A stretch of 64,000 nt of DNA from Phyto melanocephala (Eukaryota > Arthropoda > Insecta > Diptera > Rhinophoridae). The notes below the pieces were generated by a model that saw nothing but the letters and a program-made list of their open reading frames with translations, was not told the DNA's origin and made no database searches. A program made the translations under genes and the position numbers. The number at the start of each line of letters is the position of its first letter. Position 1 is the first letter of the stretch. Shown one piece after another: positions 1-10,379 of the stretch. Location of the stretch: positions 108,269,947 through 108,333,946 of the forward strand of contig OW799235.1 in assembly GCA_941918925.1 (NCBI GenBank), written 5' to 3'.

Positions 1-377
1 GCTGATACCTAGTAACAACATATCACAATCTAACTAACGTGTTACAACATACACTTGTAAACTTAGAACGAGTAAAAAATTCGAATTTTTCAAAATTTTC
101 TCCTCGTTCTCTGCTATTACTTGACATGCTTTCAGAAACCAACTTTAAGTTTTCAGTGCTCCTTATAAATAGGAACAATTATTTATCGTGGGTGGCGGCA
201 ATTTGGTGTTGGTGCTGTCTGTTTAATCTGTTGTTTATTATTAAGCAACTGCGTCAAAATAAATAGTTGTATGATTAAGTAGCACGTCCAAAGACAAAAC
301 TATATTAGAGTATAAATTCAATCATGAAATAGCAACGCGAGCTGGTTAAGAAGGTTGTGTTATTTTACCTCTGTTAC
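1..377. other. AT-rich stretch with one dispersed-repeat scrap
   Basis: No gene is seen. Bases about 262-335 resemble 38112-38190 (shared core GCACGTCCAAAG / GCGCGTCCAAAG with similar flanks), so this is a degenerate dispersed repeat of unknown class. A 75-codon open frame at 39-266 has no recognisable domain and fits chance in this base composition. Confidence 0.4.
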
Positions 378-512
378 ATTATTTCTTGTGGGATTTTATG
401 AAGTCGCAAAAAAAGCTAATAAGCTGCAGTTGACCGCTGCCCTCAAAGTCAATATAAACTAAGCCCTCGCTCAATTTTAGACCGATTTATGCAGCAGCGT
501 TGTTCAAAATTA
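378..512 (+). pseudogene. mariner transposase C-terminal fragment
   Basis: Reading the plus strand gives YFLWDFMKS, like the xDFFLWGYxKS block that holds the last catalytic aspartate region of mariner transposases. After a frameshift at about 415 it continues as ANKLQLTAALKVNIN, then a stop, then TDLCSSVVQN. That order matches the mariner tail (ANKP..., LK.NI..., PDLC.RV.QN). Stops and a frameshift make it a dead fragment. No terminal repeats are seen. The identification rests on motif order only. Confidence 0.55.
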
Positions 513-519
513 GATATAA

Positions 520-1916
520 ACGATACATACTCAAAACAAAAATCATACATGCATTTCGTCAATGCCTAACTTAGATTGTTTAATTTTATACCTAACTTAG
601 ATTGTTTTATTTCAGTTTCGGAAATTCTTTTATGATTTACTGTTTATGAATACTTATTATTTACTCTTTTTCGTATTTCAAATTTATCTAATAACTTAGT
701 TTTTATAGCCAATATTTTATTCAAATTTAGAAACAATTGGAACATGTGAATGTGTCACATTGCTATTATTCAAACACAATCTATTGTAAGTTCTTTAACA
801 ATAAACGCTTGAGACGAGCCACTTTGTTATACTCGTTTGTTATATATGTTTAGCGCGCTTAACATTTTTATTAAACTAAATAGAGTCAATCATTGCTTCG
901 AATTGTATTTTTACGACAACATTATTATGATTAAATACATTTTTAATTGTGCATTATGTGCGATGTTGTTAATGAATAATTATTTTCGAAGAAATAAAAA
1001 GGAAACAATTTTTTATTCTTAAATATTTTAAGGAATTTTAAAGACATTTGAAAATGTTTCTCATAAGGATTTAATTAAGATTAATTTTTTAAAAACAATG
1101 CTCACTCCCCTAAACAATATCTTTAAGATTTAAGTGCTCAGTACAGTATAAGGATTTTTTGTTTGAAAATATATGTTTTTTAATAATACCTTACTGTTAC
1201 AACTAATCTCTTCAGACATGCTTGTATGTGTAGATGAATTATTATTGTTAGACTATTTTGGTATGACTTCACACAACATAAAATTAACACCAAAGAAACA
1301 ATAAGCTATAGAAATTGAATAAATTCTAAGGAATTTTTTACCTGAATCTCATAATACTTGATTTTATGCGAGGACAACAGTAGATATATAAAAAAATGAT
1401 TTGTATCTAAAATTTTTAAAAACATTACAACAACGTTAAAAAAGAAACAATAGACGAAGAATATATTTGATACCTTTTAAAAAAAAAAACTGTCACTGAA
1501 AGAAAAAATTAATCGCTATTATTATTACTCAAAAAAGTATAATAGGGGTAAAATTTTCTTTATGTAACATCTTTTGTGTTTAATAAATCATTATGTTATT
1601 CTATTTTATTACTTTAAATCATTTAGGGTTTAAAAAAAAATATTAACAAGAAGACACCGTTTAAGGTGTTTTGTACTGCATTTCATTTTTTCTGACTTTA
1701 TGATTTTTTTTAAGCGGAAAAATAAACACATTTTTGGTAAATAGAATTGCTAACACACGTTTTTTAATTCTGTCATGTGCAAAACTCTCAAATACAGCAA
1801 GTTATTATGTCAAATTATAATTGAAAAGTGTGCTGCCTTAATTGTTTCTTTAATTAAATATAGGCTGTACGAAATTAGGTTTCATGCTGTTTTACATTAT
1901 GACTTATTTAAGTGAG
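520..1916. other. AT-rich, no gene seen
   Basis: Long A/T runs and short chance frames only. One small tandem duplication is visible near 564-608, where CCTAACTTAGATTGTTT occurs twice about 27 bases apart. Confidence 0.5.
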
Positions 1917-1924
1917 AAAATACT

Positions 1925-3278
1925 AGGGTGATCGATTATTCGAAATTTTTAAGAAACCGGTTTTCAAATAGTTTAAAATTTAGAATTTAAAAAAACCGGT
2001 TGCTTTTTGAAAAATTTAGAAAAAACCGGTTATATACATAAAATATAATTTTTTCTTATACCCATGACAGAGATACATATATAGGTATAAACTAGTTTGT
2101 TCTATGGTTCAATTGCATTTTAAGTTGACACACATTCAATGGCGTTATTTAAGGCATATTTATTCATCAGGTAATTGCAGTTCGGAGAGAATTTTTTGTT
2201 TATAGTTTTTATATATGAAGTTTGACATTTGAAATAAATTAGAAAAGAGAGAAAATTGTTTTTTATTTATGCATTTTGACAGCGGAAACTTTAAATAAGT
2301 GTTGAAAAAAATAATCAGCTGGCGAATCAAGAGTACCTGATGAATAAATATGCCTTGGGTGTTATTATAAAAAGCCGTTATTTAAAATAATGATGTTAAA
2401 GGACAAACACTTTTTACCTAAACGTGACCGAAAAGTTAAGTTTATGCTTCAATTTGCTTTAACTTTTAAGGTTAGGTTTATAAATTTAAAAATGCCATTG
2501 TTTTTCTACATGCAACAAAATATTTAAATAAATCATTAAAATTTTGTTTCGTTTTGTAAATAAAATGTATAAATTTACGTTGTTTCAACTAAATTTTTTA
2601 AGAACTGGTACTGCCATATTAAAAAAACAAACTTTGTTACAAGGAGGTTGTAATGATGAAAAATATTAAAAAGTCACTTCATTGCTCACGGTAGTCAAAG
2701 TTACCTTTTGTTAACATTAACTTTATACGCAAGTTGTAATAATGACCCTTTGTGTGCCAAACTATGTTAGTATACAAGTCATATGTTATCAGAGATATTA
2801 GTTAAGCTATGGGTAGTTTTTAGTACAAGTCGCTAGATTTTGTAAAAGCAAAATATTATGATATTCGAAAATAAGATTAAAAAGTATTGCAAAGTACAAT
2901 AACTTGGACAAAAAACTTAACTGAACAGCAAATTATAAGCGCAACAATGTATAAAATACGTGCTCTTCATTTAAAACAAATAATATTTAAGCCTATTTAT
3001 TTGTCTTATTTTACATTTGAAACAACAAATAAATTTCTTTCAATATGATGGAAGAGTATTTAAAAAGTTTTCTGACTTTTGGAAATTTTTTGAGTAACAA
3101 ATATAGTATGGTACGTTTGGTTACAAAGATAAATAAACATAAAACTAAAAAAAAAACCGGCTTGTGTGAGTAAAAAAACCGGTGTATTTGACATTCGAAA
3201 AATTAACATTTAGAAAAAAGCGCCAGCTGAAAGAGTAAAAAACCGGGTTTTTACCAGTGGTTAAACCGAATCGATCAC
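1925..3278. mobile_element. hAT-like non-autonomous DNA element with subterminal ACCGGT boxes
   Basis: The ends are inverted: AGGGTGATCGATT at the left and AATCGATCACT at the right. Flanks are AAAATACT on the left and TAAATACT on the right, a 7 of 8 match consistent with an 8-bp target duplication, as made by hAT elements. Inside each end lie three ACCGG-core boxes: 1956-1961, 1995-2000 and 2025-2030 on the left; about 3156, 3178 and 3242 on the right. Such subterminal repeats are typical transposase-binding sites in hAT elements. The 1.3-kb interior has no transposase and carries a nested MITE (2149-2358). The superfamily call is inference. Confidence 0.6.
2149..2358. mobile_element. nested MITE with 22-bp terminal inverted repeats
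   Basis: AAGGCATATTTATTCATCAG at the left end is perfectly inverted at the right end (2334-2356). Flanking octamers GCGTTATT (left) and GTGTTATT (right) match at 7 of 8 positions, suggesting an 8-bp target duplication. The interior (TTCGGAGAGAATTTTTTG, then ATGAAG.TTGACA) recurs inverted at 17437-17560 and 57877-57960, so it is a family. The ends resemble the CAAGGCGAATTC ends of the element at 13768-13957. Confidence 0.7.
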
Positions 3279-3529
3279 TAAATACTTAAACGGAATACTT
3301 TAGAGTTACACATTAGTCATGTCTAGTGAAAAACAACAATATATCACTCTTGACTAACGAAAATGTACAATGACCACGCGCTCGTTCTGAAACTGTTTTT
3401 TCCAAATTCCCTAGCAAAAATATTTTATATTTAAAGGTATTCGATGAACTTTTGTTTCGGAAAGGTCTAAAGTACATATCGTACATTATTTGACCAGACT
3501 TGTTAACAATTTACATTTATTTTTCCTAC

Positions 3530-4009
3530 CCCTCGATGCCACGGTTTTTTCACGCCCCTTTAGGTAGGCCAGACTGCTGGACCAATCTTCTTGAAATTTT
3601 CACATAATATAACTAAGGCTCTGGTATGGTTAATAGGATACTTTTATTTTACCACGCCTACTTTAACGCCCATTTTTTAATTATTTACTTGCATCGAGAT
3701 TTTTTTTTCTTCAAATTTTACACAATTTATAGTCCAGGCAATACAGAAATAAACGTTTCAGAATCGGTCAACATCTATTTTTCATACTCCTTAATATTTA
3801 GGGTGACTCACCCCAAGGGACAATTTATGCCTCACCTAAATAACGTATCGACTTCGATGAAATTTTAAACTAAGATAGTTCTGCGTACCGTAAAACACAT
3901 AATTTACGTTTTTTAATACACTCAGAGTAAGTTAGTTATTTTTATTGAACTAAAAAATATTTCCTAGAAATAATTTGTATGGCAAAACAACGTTTGCCGG
4001 GTCAGCTAG
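3530..4009 (+). mobile_element. Helitron-like non-autonomous element, 3' end
   Basis: The right edge reads GTTTGCCGGGTCAGCTAG followed by T. That is the CTAG|T terminus with a short GC-rich palindrome just before it, as expected of a Helitron-type 3' end. The body holds the CCACGCCTACTTTAACGCC type of segment common in insect Helitron-derived repeats. The left end is not resolved, so the start is approximate. Confidence 0.45.
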
Positions 4010-4296
4010 TAGTTTTATATACAAAGTATCTTTTACAGATAAAATAAAATTTCTTTTACCTAATATTTATATTTTCAAAGAGGGAGAATAAAATGCAATT
4101 TAGAAAGAGCACCCCATATAAAGCAGAGTAGTGAAATCTTTATTACTTTTCCTCTTATTATTGTATTTTGACTAGTACAAATGTATTATATTTGGTACAG
4201 TCTCGTTACAGCTATGTACTGATATGACTGTTCCAAATTGTACCTAGTTAAACATTTTACTGCAAGGTGTACGTAAAACAAACACTTTTAATCTAA

Positions 4297-5250
4297 ACAA
4301 GTAAGAGTGCTTTATTCAGCCGTGCCAAATCTGATAATACCATTCACCATCTTGTACATAGGTATGTATAATCCCACATCGTAGCGTAACCAATATTTCA
4401 TGTTGTACGCCATTTTTCTTATTATTTCCGCCGCCATCCTTGATTTTGAATTTTTACGTAGTTAACTGTATTCTACTAGTCAAGCCCTTGAATTTGATAC
4501 CCATATTGATAAGGTTAAACAAATTTGATCAGCCATTTTGTTTTAGACGTCATCTTGGATTTTAAATTTATTAATAATTTACTGTATTCCACTGGTCAAG
4601 CCCTTTCATTTGATACCAATATTGAGGGTGTTCAAGAAGTTACATTTTAAAATACTAGATTTGAACCACATATGAATTTATTGCCCGCTATTTTGTAGTG
4701 GCGGCCAACAAGAATTTTAATTTTTTAATAGTGCTTATATTGCGCTAGTCAAGTCCTTTCAGATGATACCAATAATGACTCCCTCAGTTGTCTAGAAGCT
4801 GAAAAAATTTGATTTTCGTTTGTAAATTTTTGTAATATATATTTTAAAAAATTTTTTTTTGCCTATAACTTTACCGATAAGAGCCCGCTTTATCCAAAAA
4901 GTTTCAAGAATATCTCTAGAGGCATATCATATCTACAAATAGTAGCAAAAGTACCTATAAATTATTCTATGGCTGAAAAATTTTAATTTTGGTGGTAAAA
5001 ATAGGGGAAAACACAGAGGCAGTCGTGTTTATTTGCTCATATCTCAGAAAGTTATGGGGCGATTGTGCTGAATTTAAATAGCGATTCATTACTTAATATT
5101 TCCAAAAGATTGATACCATACACAGACTTGAGGAACATATGGTTGCTTTTAAAAGTTGATTGCAACCAACACACGGATATACGGACAGGGCTTAATCGAC
5201 TCCTCTGTTCATAAGCTTTCAGAAAATATATACTTTACGGGGTCGGTGAA
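4297..5250 (+). repeat. CGGCCG-family dispersed repeat, copy 1
   Basis: It starts with AACAAGTAAGAGTGC, then an imperfect form of the family hairpin ATTCGGC-CGT-GCCGAAT (here ATTCAGCCGTGCCAAAT). Family landmarks follow in order: repeated 'ATACCCATATTGA' segments, a CTTTCAGATGATACCAATA block, an ATATCTCAGAAAGTTATGGGG block, then the tail AAGCTTTCAGAAAATATATA and GGGGTCGG. At least ten copies occur in this window. No coding capacity is seen. The class is unknown to me. Confidence 0.7.
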
Positions 5251-5254
5251 AAAG

Positions 5255-6160
5255 TTGCGTGGCGGAGACGATGGTAATTTCTTAAGATAGTAAAATAAAT
5301 TGCAATACAAAAGTTGGTCATATAGCAAGGACGTATGTATTTAAGTGAACCAAAATATTTGATATTGTCAAAGAATTCGAGACATAAATCCCGGATTCTT
5401 GAACAACTCAAAAACCGATAAATTTAAAAACCCTGTTTAAAAAAAAAAAAATTTGAAAAAATTTGTTTTTCAAATTATTTTATAGTGATATCAGTCTAAT
5501 GCCGTGGTTGTGTACACTTTAGACATTTTTATTTATATTTCTAAAAATTTTTTTTATCATTCTAGAAGAATTTTGTAAAATTAATACTTCTCAAGTATTT
5601 TTGTATATTAAGGAAACCAAAAATAATTGAAATATATTTAAAGATTAATTAGTCACTTAAGTGATTTGTCATAATTTGTAATTTGTATATAAAAAGGGCG
5701 GCTATAAAAAGGTGCCATTAAAAAATATCCACAAAAATATTTAAAATTTAATCCTCAATTAACTGGATGTATAATACATGTACAACTTATGATTGTATCA
5801 CTCCACAATAATCTCTCAAACAATTTTTGACCACACCCTTTTCAAGCATCATCGTCATTTTTAGTTTTATTAGTAAGAAAATTAAACAATATTTAACATA
5901 AATTGAAACTGATAATTGTAAGAAGAATTTCTAAAAGTTTTCGAAATAAATTTATTTTGAAAAAAATACAGCACTCCCATTGTTTATTCATATTAAAGCT
6001 ACGTCCAAGCACATTCAGCTATTTGCTATCACTAAAGCAAATGTTCTTATATACTCGACAATGATCTTACTTACATCTACATGGCTGAATTTTTATTAAC
6101 TAATTTGAAGTTTAAATATAATAACGAATTGTATAAACAGTAAGAAAATATTAGAAATAT
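5255..6160. other. AT-rich, no gene seen
   Basis: Nothing recognisable beyond A/T runs. No convincing coding frame or inverted repeat was found. Confidence 0.45.
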
Positions 6161-6164
6161 ACAA

Positions 6165-6780
6165 TCCCAGCAAAAACTAGGTAATGACTTGCTCTTACTA
6201 TTTAAACAACATACTTTTCAATGACTATTACATATCGTCTGTCTTACTAAGAAGTATTTTAGTAATGACTTGATTTGTAATGTGATACGTAAGTACTTAT
6301 TTTCAGACATTTGCTTAGATATACACACAATACAATTTCTTGTTGCGAAATTTGCTAGAAACCATTAGAATACATAACTCTTTATAATTCTCATTTAGTT
6401 TAAGACGCTTAGGGTATAAGTAATAATTATTTTGACAACAGCGGCAAAACATTTCATTAACAAAGTGATGACTTATAGGTTTTCACTGATTTTTAATTTC
6501 AAATTAACGTATCGCAGAATTATTTCAACCGAATTTTCGTCTTTAGAAGAACCGAAGTACTTCTGTAAGTTCGTAATAGTAATGGGTTATTTAGGCTATT
6601 ACAATCTAGTACTTATATATTGCTATTAAAGTAAGTTGTTATTTAAGTCCCTTTTTATAAGGGACCGTAATAAGTACTTATACGAGTCTTTATTTGTAAG
6701 CGAGGGTGGTAAGTACTTATTTAAGTCTCTATTTATAAGCGAGCGTGGTAAGTACTTGCCTCCAATGACATCGCCGTGTT
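6165..6780. repeat. AAGTACTT-rich dispersed element with a tandem repeat
   Basis: The palindrome AAGTACTT recurs several times (6290-6297 and four or more times between 6550 and 6760). Bases 6645-6765 hold a degenerate tandem of about 50 bases (TTATAAG-GAG-GTGG-TAAGTACTT). The segment CAGACATTTGCTTAGATATA (6303-6325) recurs at about 42090 inside another TIR element, so this is probably a MITE-type relic. The ends are not resolved. Confidence 0.45.
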
Positions 6781-6784
6781 AAAA

Positions 6785-7600
6785 TAATGGGCTTAGATGA
6801 CAAATTGTAATTAGTGAAAAACTGTTTTCTAGTACTTTCAACTCATGATTTTGTAATGTGTTATTTTGCTGGGATAAAACACTGCAAAATAAAGCTTCTG
6901 CAAATAAGCGACCTGAAGCAATTGCTTATCCGCTCAATGTTTAAGATATTTTGCAAGGTTTTTGTTTTATTTATTATACAAACAATAATCATGCTGTTTT
7001 TATATGGGCATCTTCTTTTAGTTGACACGCAACATAAATCTTATGGTGGATTGAATTTCAATATTACTGTTTGTTTTCGTAAAAAATCTTTAAGTTCATT
7101 GATTTTTATAACGAAAGAATATGTATATGTATGTACATATACATACATACATACACACTTAATATGTAGTTTTTTTTTGCATTATCTCAGATATGGAGCA
7201 AACCACATTTAAATAGTTGCTAACGAAAGACAACAAAGAAAATGAGAAAATATCAATTACAGATCATTAACGGGTTAAAATTATTTTTTTTTCATAAATT
7301 AATTTAAAAAAAACATTAAGTGTCACATTAATTTTTTATTTTACCTTGTATGTACACAGAAAAACCTTAATTAGAGATTGAATAACGAAATTTACAGATA
7401 TAGGTAAAATTATATTTGAATTAAGACCTACATATAACTAAAACTATAAATTTAAAAAAATAAGTGAGAAAGAAATATTTATATTTAAGATTAAGGCAAA
7501 TATTTCTAAAAACATAAAAAAAATTAAGAAAATGAAATTAATTTTTGGCAATTGTTTGTTTAAACATATTTTGTTATAATAACTATATTATTAATAATAT
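6785..7600. other. AT-rich, microsatellite, no gene seen
   Basis: A TA/TACA-type microsatellite occupies about 7121-7158. A 132-codon frame at 6814-7212 runs through low-complexity sequence and this microsatellite and has no domain, so I do not call it a gene. A TACACAGAAAAA motif at 7353, like the ends of the element at 41871, hints at another degraded MITE. Confidence 0.45.
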
Positions 7601-7603
7601 GTT

Positions 7604-7728
7604 CTTTTTCTTGAGATCACTTTTTGTTTTTTATTTAACAAAAAATTCTTTATTATCATCAATATTTCGCTACTTAACAATGGGTAGCATCTTTAGGGTA
7701 CTCCAAAAAAAAAAAAAAAAAAAAAGAA
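7604..7728. repeat. dispersed repeat (GAGATCACTTTTTG type) next to a poly-A run
   Basis: GAGATCACTTTTTGTTTTTT, then ATATTTCGCTACTTAACAAT, then GGGTAGC-TCTT-AGGGTA, is repeated at 43172-43255 and in shorter form near 53308-53372. A run of about 22 A follows at 7706-7727. The minus-strand reading (CCTGAAGA...GCGAAATATT in the 43-kb copy) resembles tails seen in some retroelements, but the class cannot be fixed from this fragment. Confidence 0.5.
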
Positions 7729-7804
7729 ACCTTTCCAAGAATTTTGACCTTTAGTGAAGTCACAAAAAATTATTTCTTTTTTTTATATATTAAATATTAG
7801 CTTT

Positions 7805-9410
7805 TTACACTCTATACATTTCGAGAAAGACTTTGGTGCAGAGATGTTCGTCTAAATCACCAAATTCGATTTCCATTTGTACAAAGTATTCACTAGCCGC
7901 TCGGGGATCCGGTAAATCAATGGTTACGTCGGTGGTCACGTTAAAAGATATTTTTTTCTGCAAATTAAAGAATCAAAAAAGTAATAAAAATTTGAAATTG
8001 TTAATGTAAGAATATAAAGTGCGAAAGTCGCAAAAAAAATATTAAAATTCCACAATGAATGAATTTAAAAAATTTCTTAAGTCAAATTTTTGTTCACACA
8101 GAACTGGGTTATGACGAGTTTTTCCATACAAAATAACATTGAAAATGTGTCGTGGAATTAGATTTATTTTATTTTGAGAGTGCCTGTTTTAATGGTCTTA
8201 TTTTAACCCACAGCAATGTATCCATATTTTTAAAAAATTTTGAAAAATTAAAAAAAAAAAAACAAATTCTAATTAATTAACCAAAAGAATTCCTCTCCGG
8301 CGAATGTTACCTTGGCAAAGTGTCTGCGTTTTGGTGTTATCGCAATTGTTAGATTCAAATGCCGATGTAGCGCATGAGTCGAGTCGAGGATCTGCAACGC
8401 ACGCTCATGGCGGATGGATCCATGCACAATAAGGGTATGGATAGTAATAACAGTATCTTGAGTAAATAATAGGAGAATCCCGGGCCTCGAACTTAAAGAG
8501 GTTAGATCCCAAACCAGATCTCTATAGAGCGAATGAAGGTATTCGAGAGGCTGCATCGCATGCGAATTACGGATGGAGCCATGCACAATGAGGGCATGGA
8601 AAATGACATCAGTATCTTTACTGAAGGTGCATAAGAGAATCCTGGATGTCGTTTTTAAAAAGGTTACGGAGATACACCCAATGGTTGTTTTTTTTTTTGG
8701 CATAACTAATCAACAACAAAGACTTATGCCAAATCGTATTATCATAGTGCCACGTATGAACCTAGTATTTTGAGTTTAAGTTTTATATTTTACTCAGAAT
8801 ATATGTGTACGCCAGCAACAGATCGCCTTTTTTCGGTCGGCTTAAAAAAATTTATTTCTACTTACTCCTTTAGAAAATGGACATTGTTTTTCTTCGTCGG
8901 CTACATCTTTTGGAAGTTCATGCCAAAGTTCACTAGGATCAAAAAATGATCTACAAGCATCTTCACGGCGAACATTATAAATGGTATTGACCCAAGTGTC
9001 CCGGCTTTTCTTAAACACTTGCGCTCGAAAAGAATTCTGCATAGATAAAATTTTAAGTAAAAAAAAAAAAATAAACAATTCAAATCAATTTTATTTATTG
9101 CCTTTGATAATCAAAAATCTTTAATAAATGTGCCATATCCATGAACATAAATTGCTCCATTTTGTAAGCTTTCAAAGTGTAAATTAGACATGTCCACATA
9201 ACGATCAATAAAATATACATTGGGTTTATCGCAAACAGAAAACACTTTTTCGTCTCTCATGATAAAACCATATTTAAAGCCGGTCTGTTTAAAGAGATTA
9301 TTTAAGAAATTAAATTAAAAAAAAGGAATTTTCTGCACTTTACTTACATTTGTTGTAATGAAAACGAGCAAACTAACTACTAATCCGTTGAAAAGCGCTT
9401 TCATAAACAT
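7805..9410 (-). pseudogene. CheB-like secreted protein gene, copy 1 (disrupted)
   Basis: Exons aligned to the two intact paralogues: 9348-9410 (signal peptide, MFMKALFNG...), 9102-9284, 8866-9036 and 7805-7957. Exon 3 encodes VFKKSRDTWVNTIYNVRR, then DPSELWHELPKD and CPFSKG. Exon 4 encodes NVTTDVTIDLPDPRAASEYF and ends LEMYRV-stop. Introns are 63, 65 and 908 bases. Two lesions sit at the end of exon 2. Codon 9111-9113 is TGA where the other copies have GGA or GGT. The donor is GC (AAAG|GCAATA) where copies 2 and 3 have GTAAGA and GTTAGA. As written, translation stops after 78 residues (...GTFIKDF). Exons 3 and 4 remain fully open, so the loss looks recent or allelic. The family is the DUF1091/CheB group of extracellular lipid-binding (ML, GM2-AP-like) proteins linked to gustatory hairs in Drosophila. 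A TATA-like box lies at 9445-9452. A sequencing error at one base would remove the stop but not the GC donor. Confidence 0.7.
8270..8703 (-). repeat. 159-base tandem repeat with an open 144-codon frame, inside copy-1 intron 3
   Basis: Two degenerate copies of a 159-base unit lie head to tail; for example GGATGG.(T/G)CCATGCACAAT starts at 8412 and 8571. The period is a multiple of three and the minus strand stays open across both copies (ATG at 8701-8703, stop at about 8270). The frame encodes a 53-residue repeat with a shared HxLIVHGSIR core followed by a leucine/histidine-rich stretch. The tract is clearly more GC-rich than the surrounding intron, so it looks inserted. No known domain is recognised. 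It may be a transposon piece or a minisatellite rather than a gene. Confidence 0.5.
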
Positions 9411-9444
9411 CGTGGATTTTAACTGAGCTATTGTTTTTGAAATT

Positions 9445-9452
9445 AATTTATA
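9445..9452 (-). promoter_or_regulatory. TATA-like box of CheB-like copy 1
   Basis: The minus strand reads TATAAATT about 42 bases before the ATG at 9408-9410. The corresponding place in copies 2 and 3 also carries a TATA box, which supports it. Confidence 0.45.
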
Positions 9453-9625
9453 TTGCAGTATAACGACAACAAAAAGTGAAAAGGCTACTTGCGTTTCTGT
9501 TTATGTTTAAAAAGCAATTAAATAATATCAGATCACCTGTAAATTGTTTAATCAAATAAACGTGTCTATCTGTGAAAGATTATCATGCTCATATAAATGA
9601 AGCGGCGTCGACGTTTTATAATTGG

Positions 9626-9673
9626 AAAATTCTATTTTGTTAGCGCGTTATGTATCGAAGTTGTCTGCAAAAA
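9626..9673 (+). repeat. 48-base dispersed repeat, left copy
   Basis: The segment with core TTAGCGCGTTATGTATCGAA and TGTCTGCAAAA recurs in direct orientation at 10095-10142 (core GTAGCGCGTTAAGTAGTGAA, TGGCTGCAAAA). The two copies flank a SINE-like insertion. The class is unknown. Confidence 0.6.
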
Positions 9674-9689
9674 ACTGTAATTGTTTTCG

Positions 9690-9822
9690 TGTTTCTTTTT
9701 TACAGCCGAGCTGAGTTACGATAACCATTGCACGATGTAGCAAAACAGACCAGATTATTTGGCGGGAATCGAACCTGCAACTACCTCCAGACTGGCAGAC
9801 TAACACACTACTGACTAGTCCT
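9690..9822 (-). mobile_element. tRNA-derived SINE (Pol III A and B boxes)
   Basis: The minus strand has an A-box-like TAGTCAGTAGTG and a canonical B box GGTTCGATTCCCGCC (plus-strand positions 9761-9775). Between them is an anticodon-arm-like stem CTGCC/GGTAG. The T arm can pair at four of five positions. No acceptor stem matches, so this is not a functional tRNA. About 70 bases of unrelated tail follow, ending in an A-rich run, as in a SINE. Pol III transcription is inferred from the boxes. Confidence 0.55.
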
Positions 9823-10094
9823 TATTTTAAGTTCAATCTGGCCATTTTATCTCAGCTTTAAGTTTTATTTGAGCCATTTTTACAACTTGATGTTAGTTAA
9901 GGGTAGGATTTTTTTTGCCTGATAAATAGCTTTGTCTTATTACAACTTCCATTTTTGTTGTAATTATTAATATTAATAATAATATTTAATAGATTAAAAA
10001 ATAATAAATAAAGGCTTTTTAATGCAAAGCCATTTATCGGTCCGACAAAATATTGCCTTTACCTAACGGCAAGTTGTAGTAATGGCCCTTAGTT

Positions 10095-10142
10095 GAAAAT
10101 CCTATTTTGGTAGCGCGTTAAGTAGTGAAGTTGGCTGCAAAA
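10095..10142 (+). repeat. 48-base dispersed repeat, right copy
   Basis: Direct partner of 9626-9673, diverged at roughly one base in six. It lies about 270 bases beyond the SINE-like element. Confidence 0.6.
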
Positions 10143-10305
10143 CAAAACTCTCACTGCTTCTTTTTGTTTTTGTTATTGTTGGAAAGTAATAGCATTTTAT
10201 TTAGTTTCAAGTCCATCTAGCAATTTGATCTTTATACTATTTAATATTATCTAGTCGATTCTATTGAACAAATAATATTATTGTCCAAACCAACGTTGCC
10301 GATCC

Positions 10306-10365
10306 GAATTTGTGATTTCAGCGTAAAAGCTGGGCGCTAGGTAACGCTATGCTTATCACGGATTC
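10306..10365. ncRNA. candidate hairpin, unknown function
   Basis: GAATTTGTGAT (10306-10316) can pair with ATCACGGATTC (10355-10365) through 11 pairs, two of them G-U in the plus-strand RNA. An inner AGCG/CGCT pair (10320-10323 with 10345-10348) extends the stem. The tract is more GC-rich than its surroundings. The G-U pairs would favour a plus-strand RNA structure, but a decayed terminal inverted repeat of a transposon explains it equally well. Confidence 0.25.
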
Positions 10366-10379
10366 AGCTTGGTCTACCA

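Noticed and set aside
6814..7212. 132-codon plus-strand frame
   Set aside because: Starts at a non-ATG codon, runs through a microsatellite and poly-T, shows no domain, and such lengths are expected by chance on six frames of 64 kb.
9741..9830. functional tRNA on the minus strand
   Set aside because: B box and T loop are good but no acceptor stem pairs and the anticodon loop is the wrong size; better explained as a SINE head.
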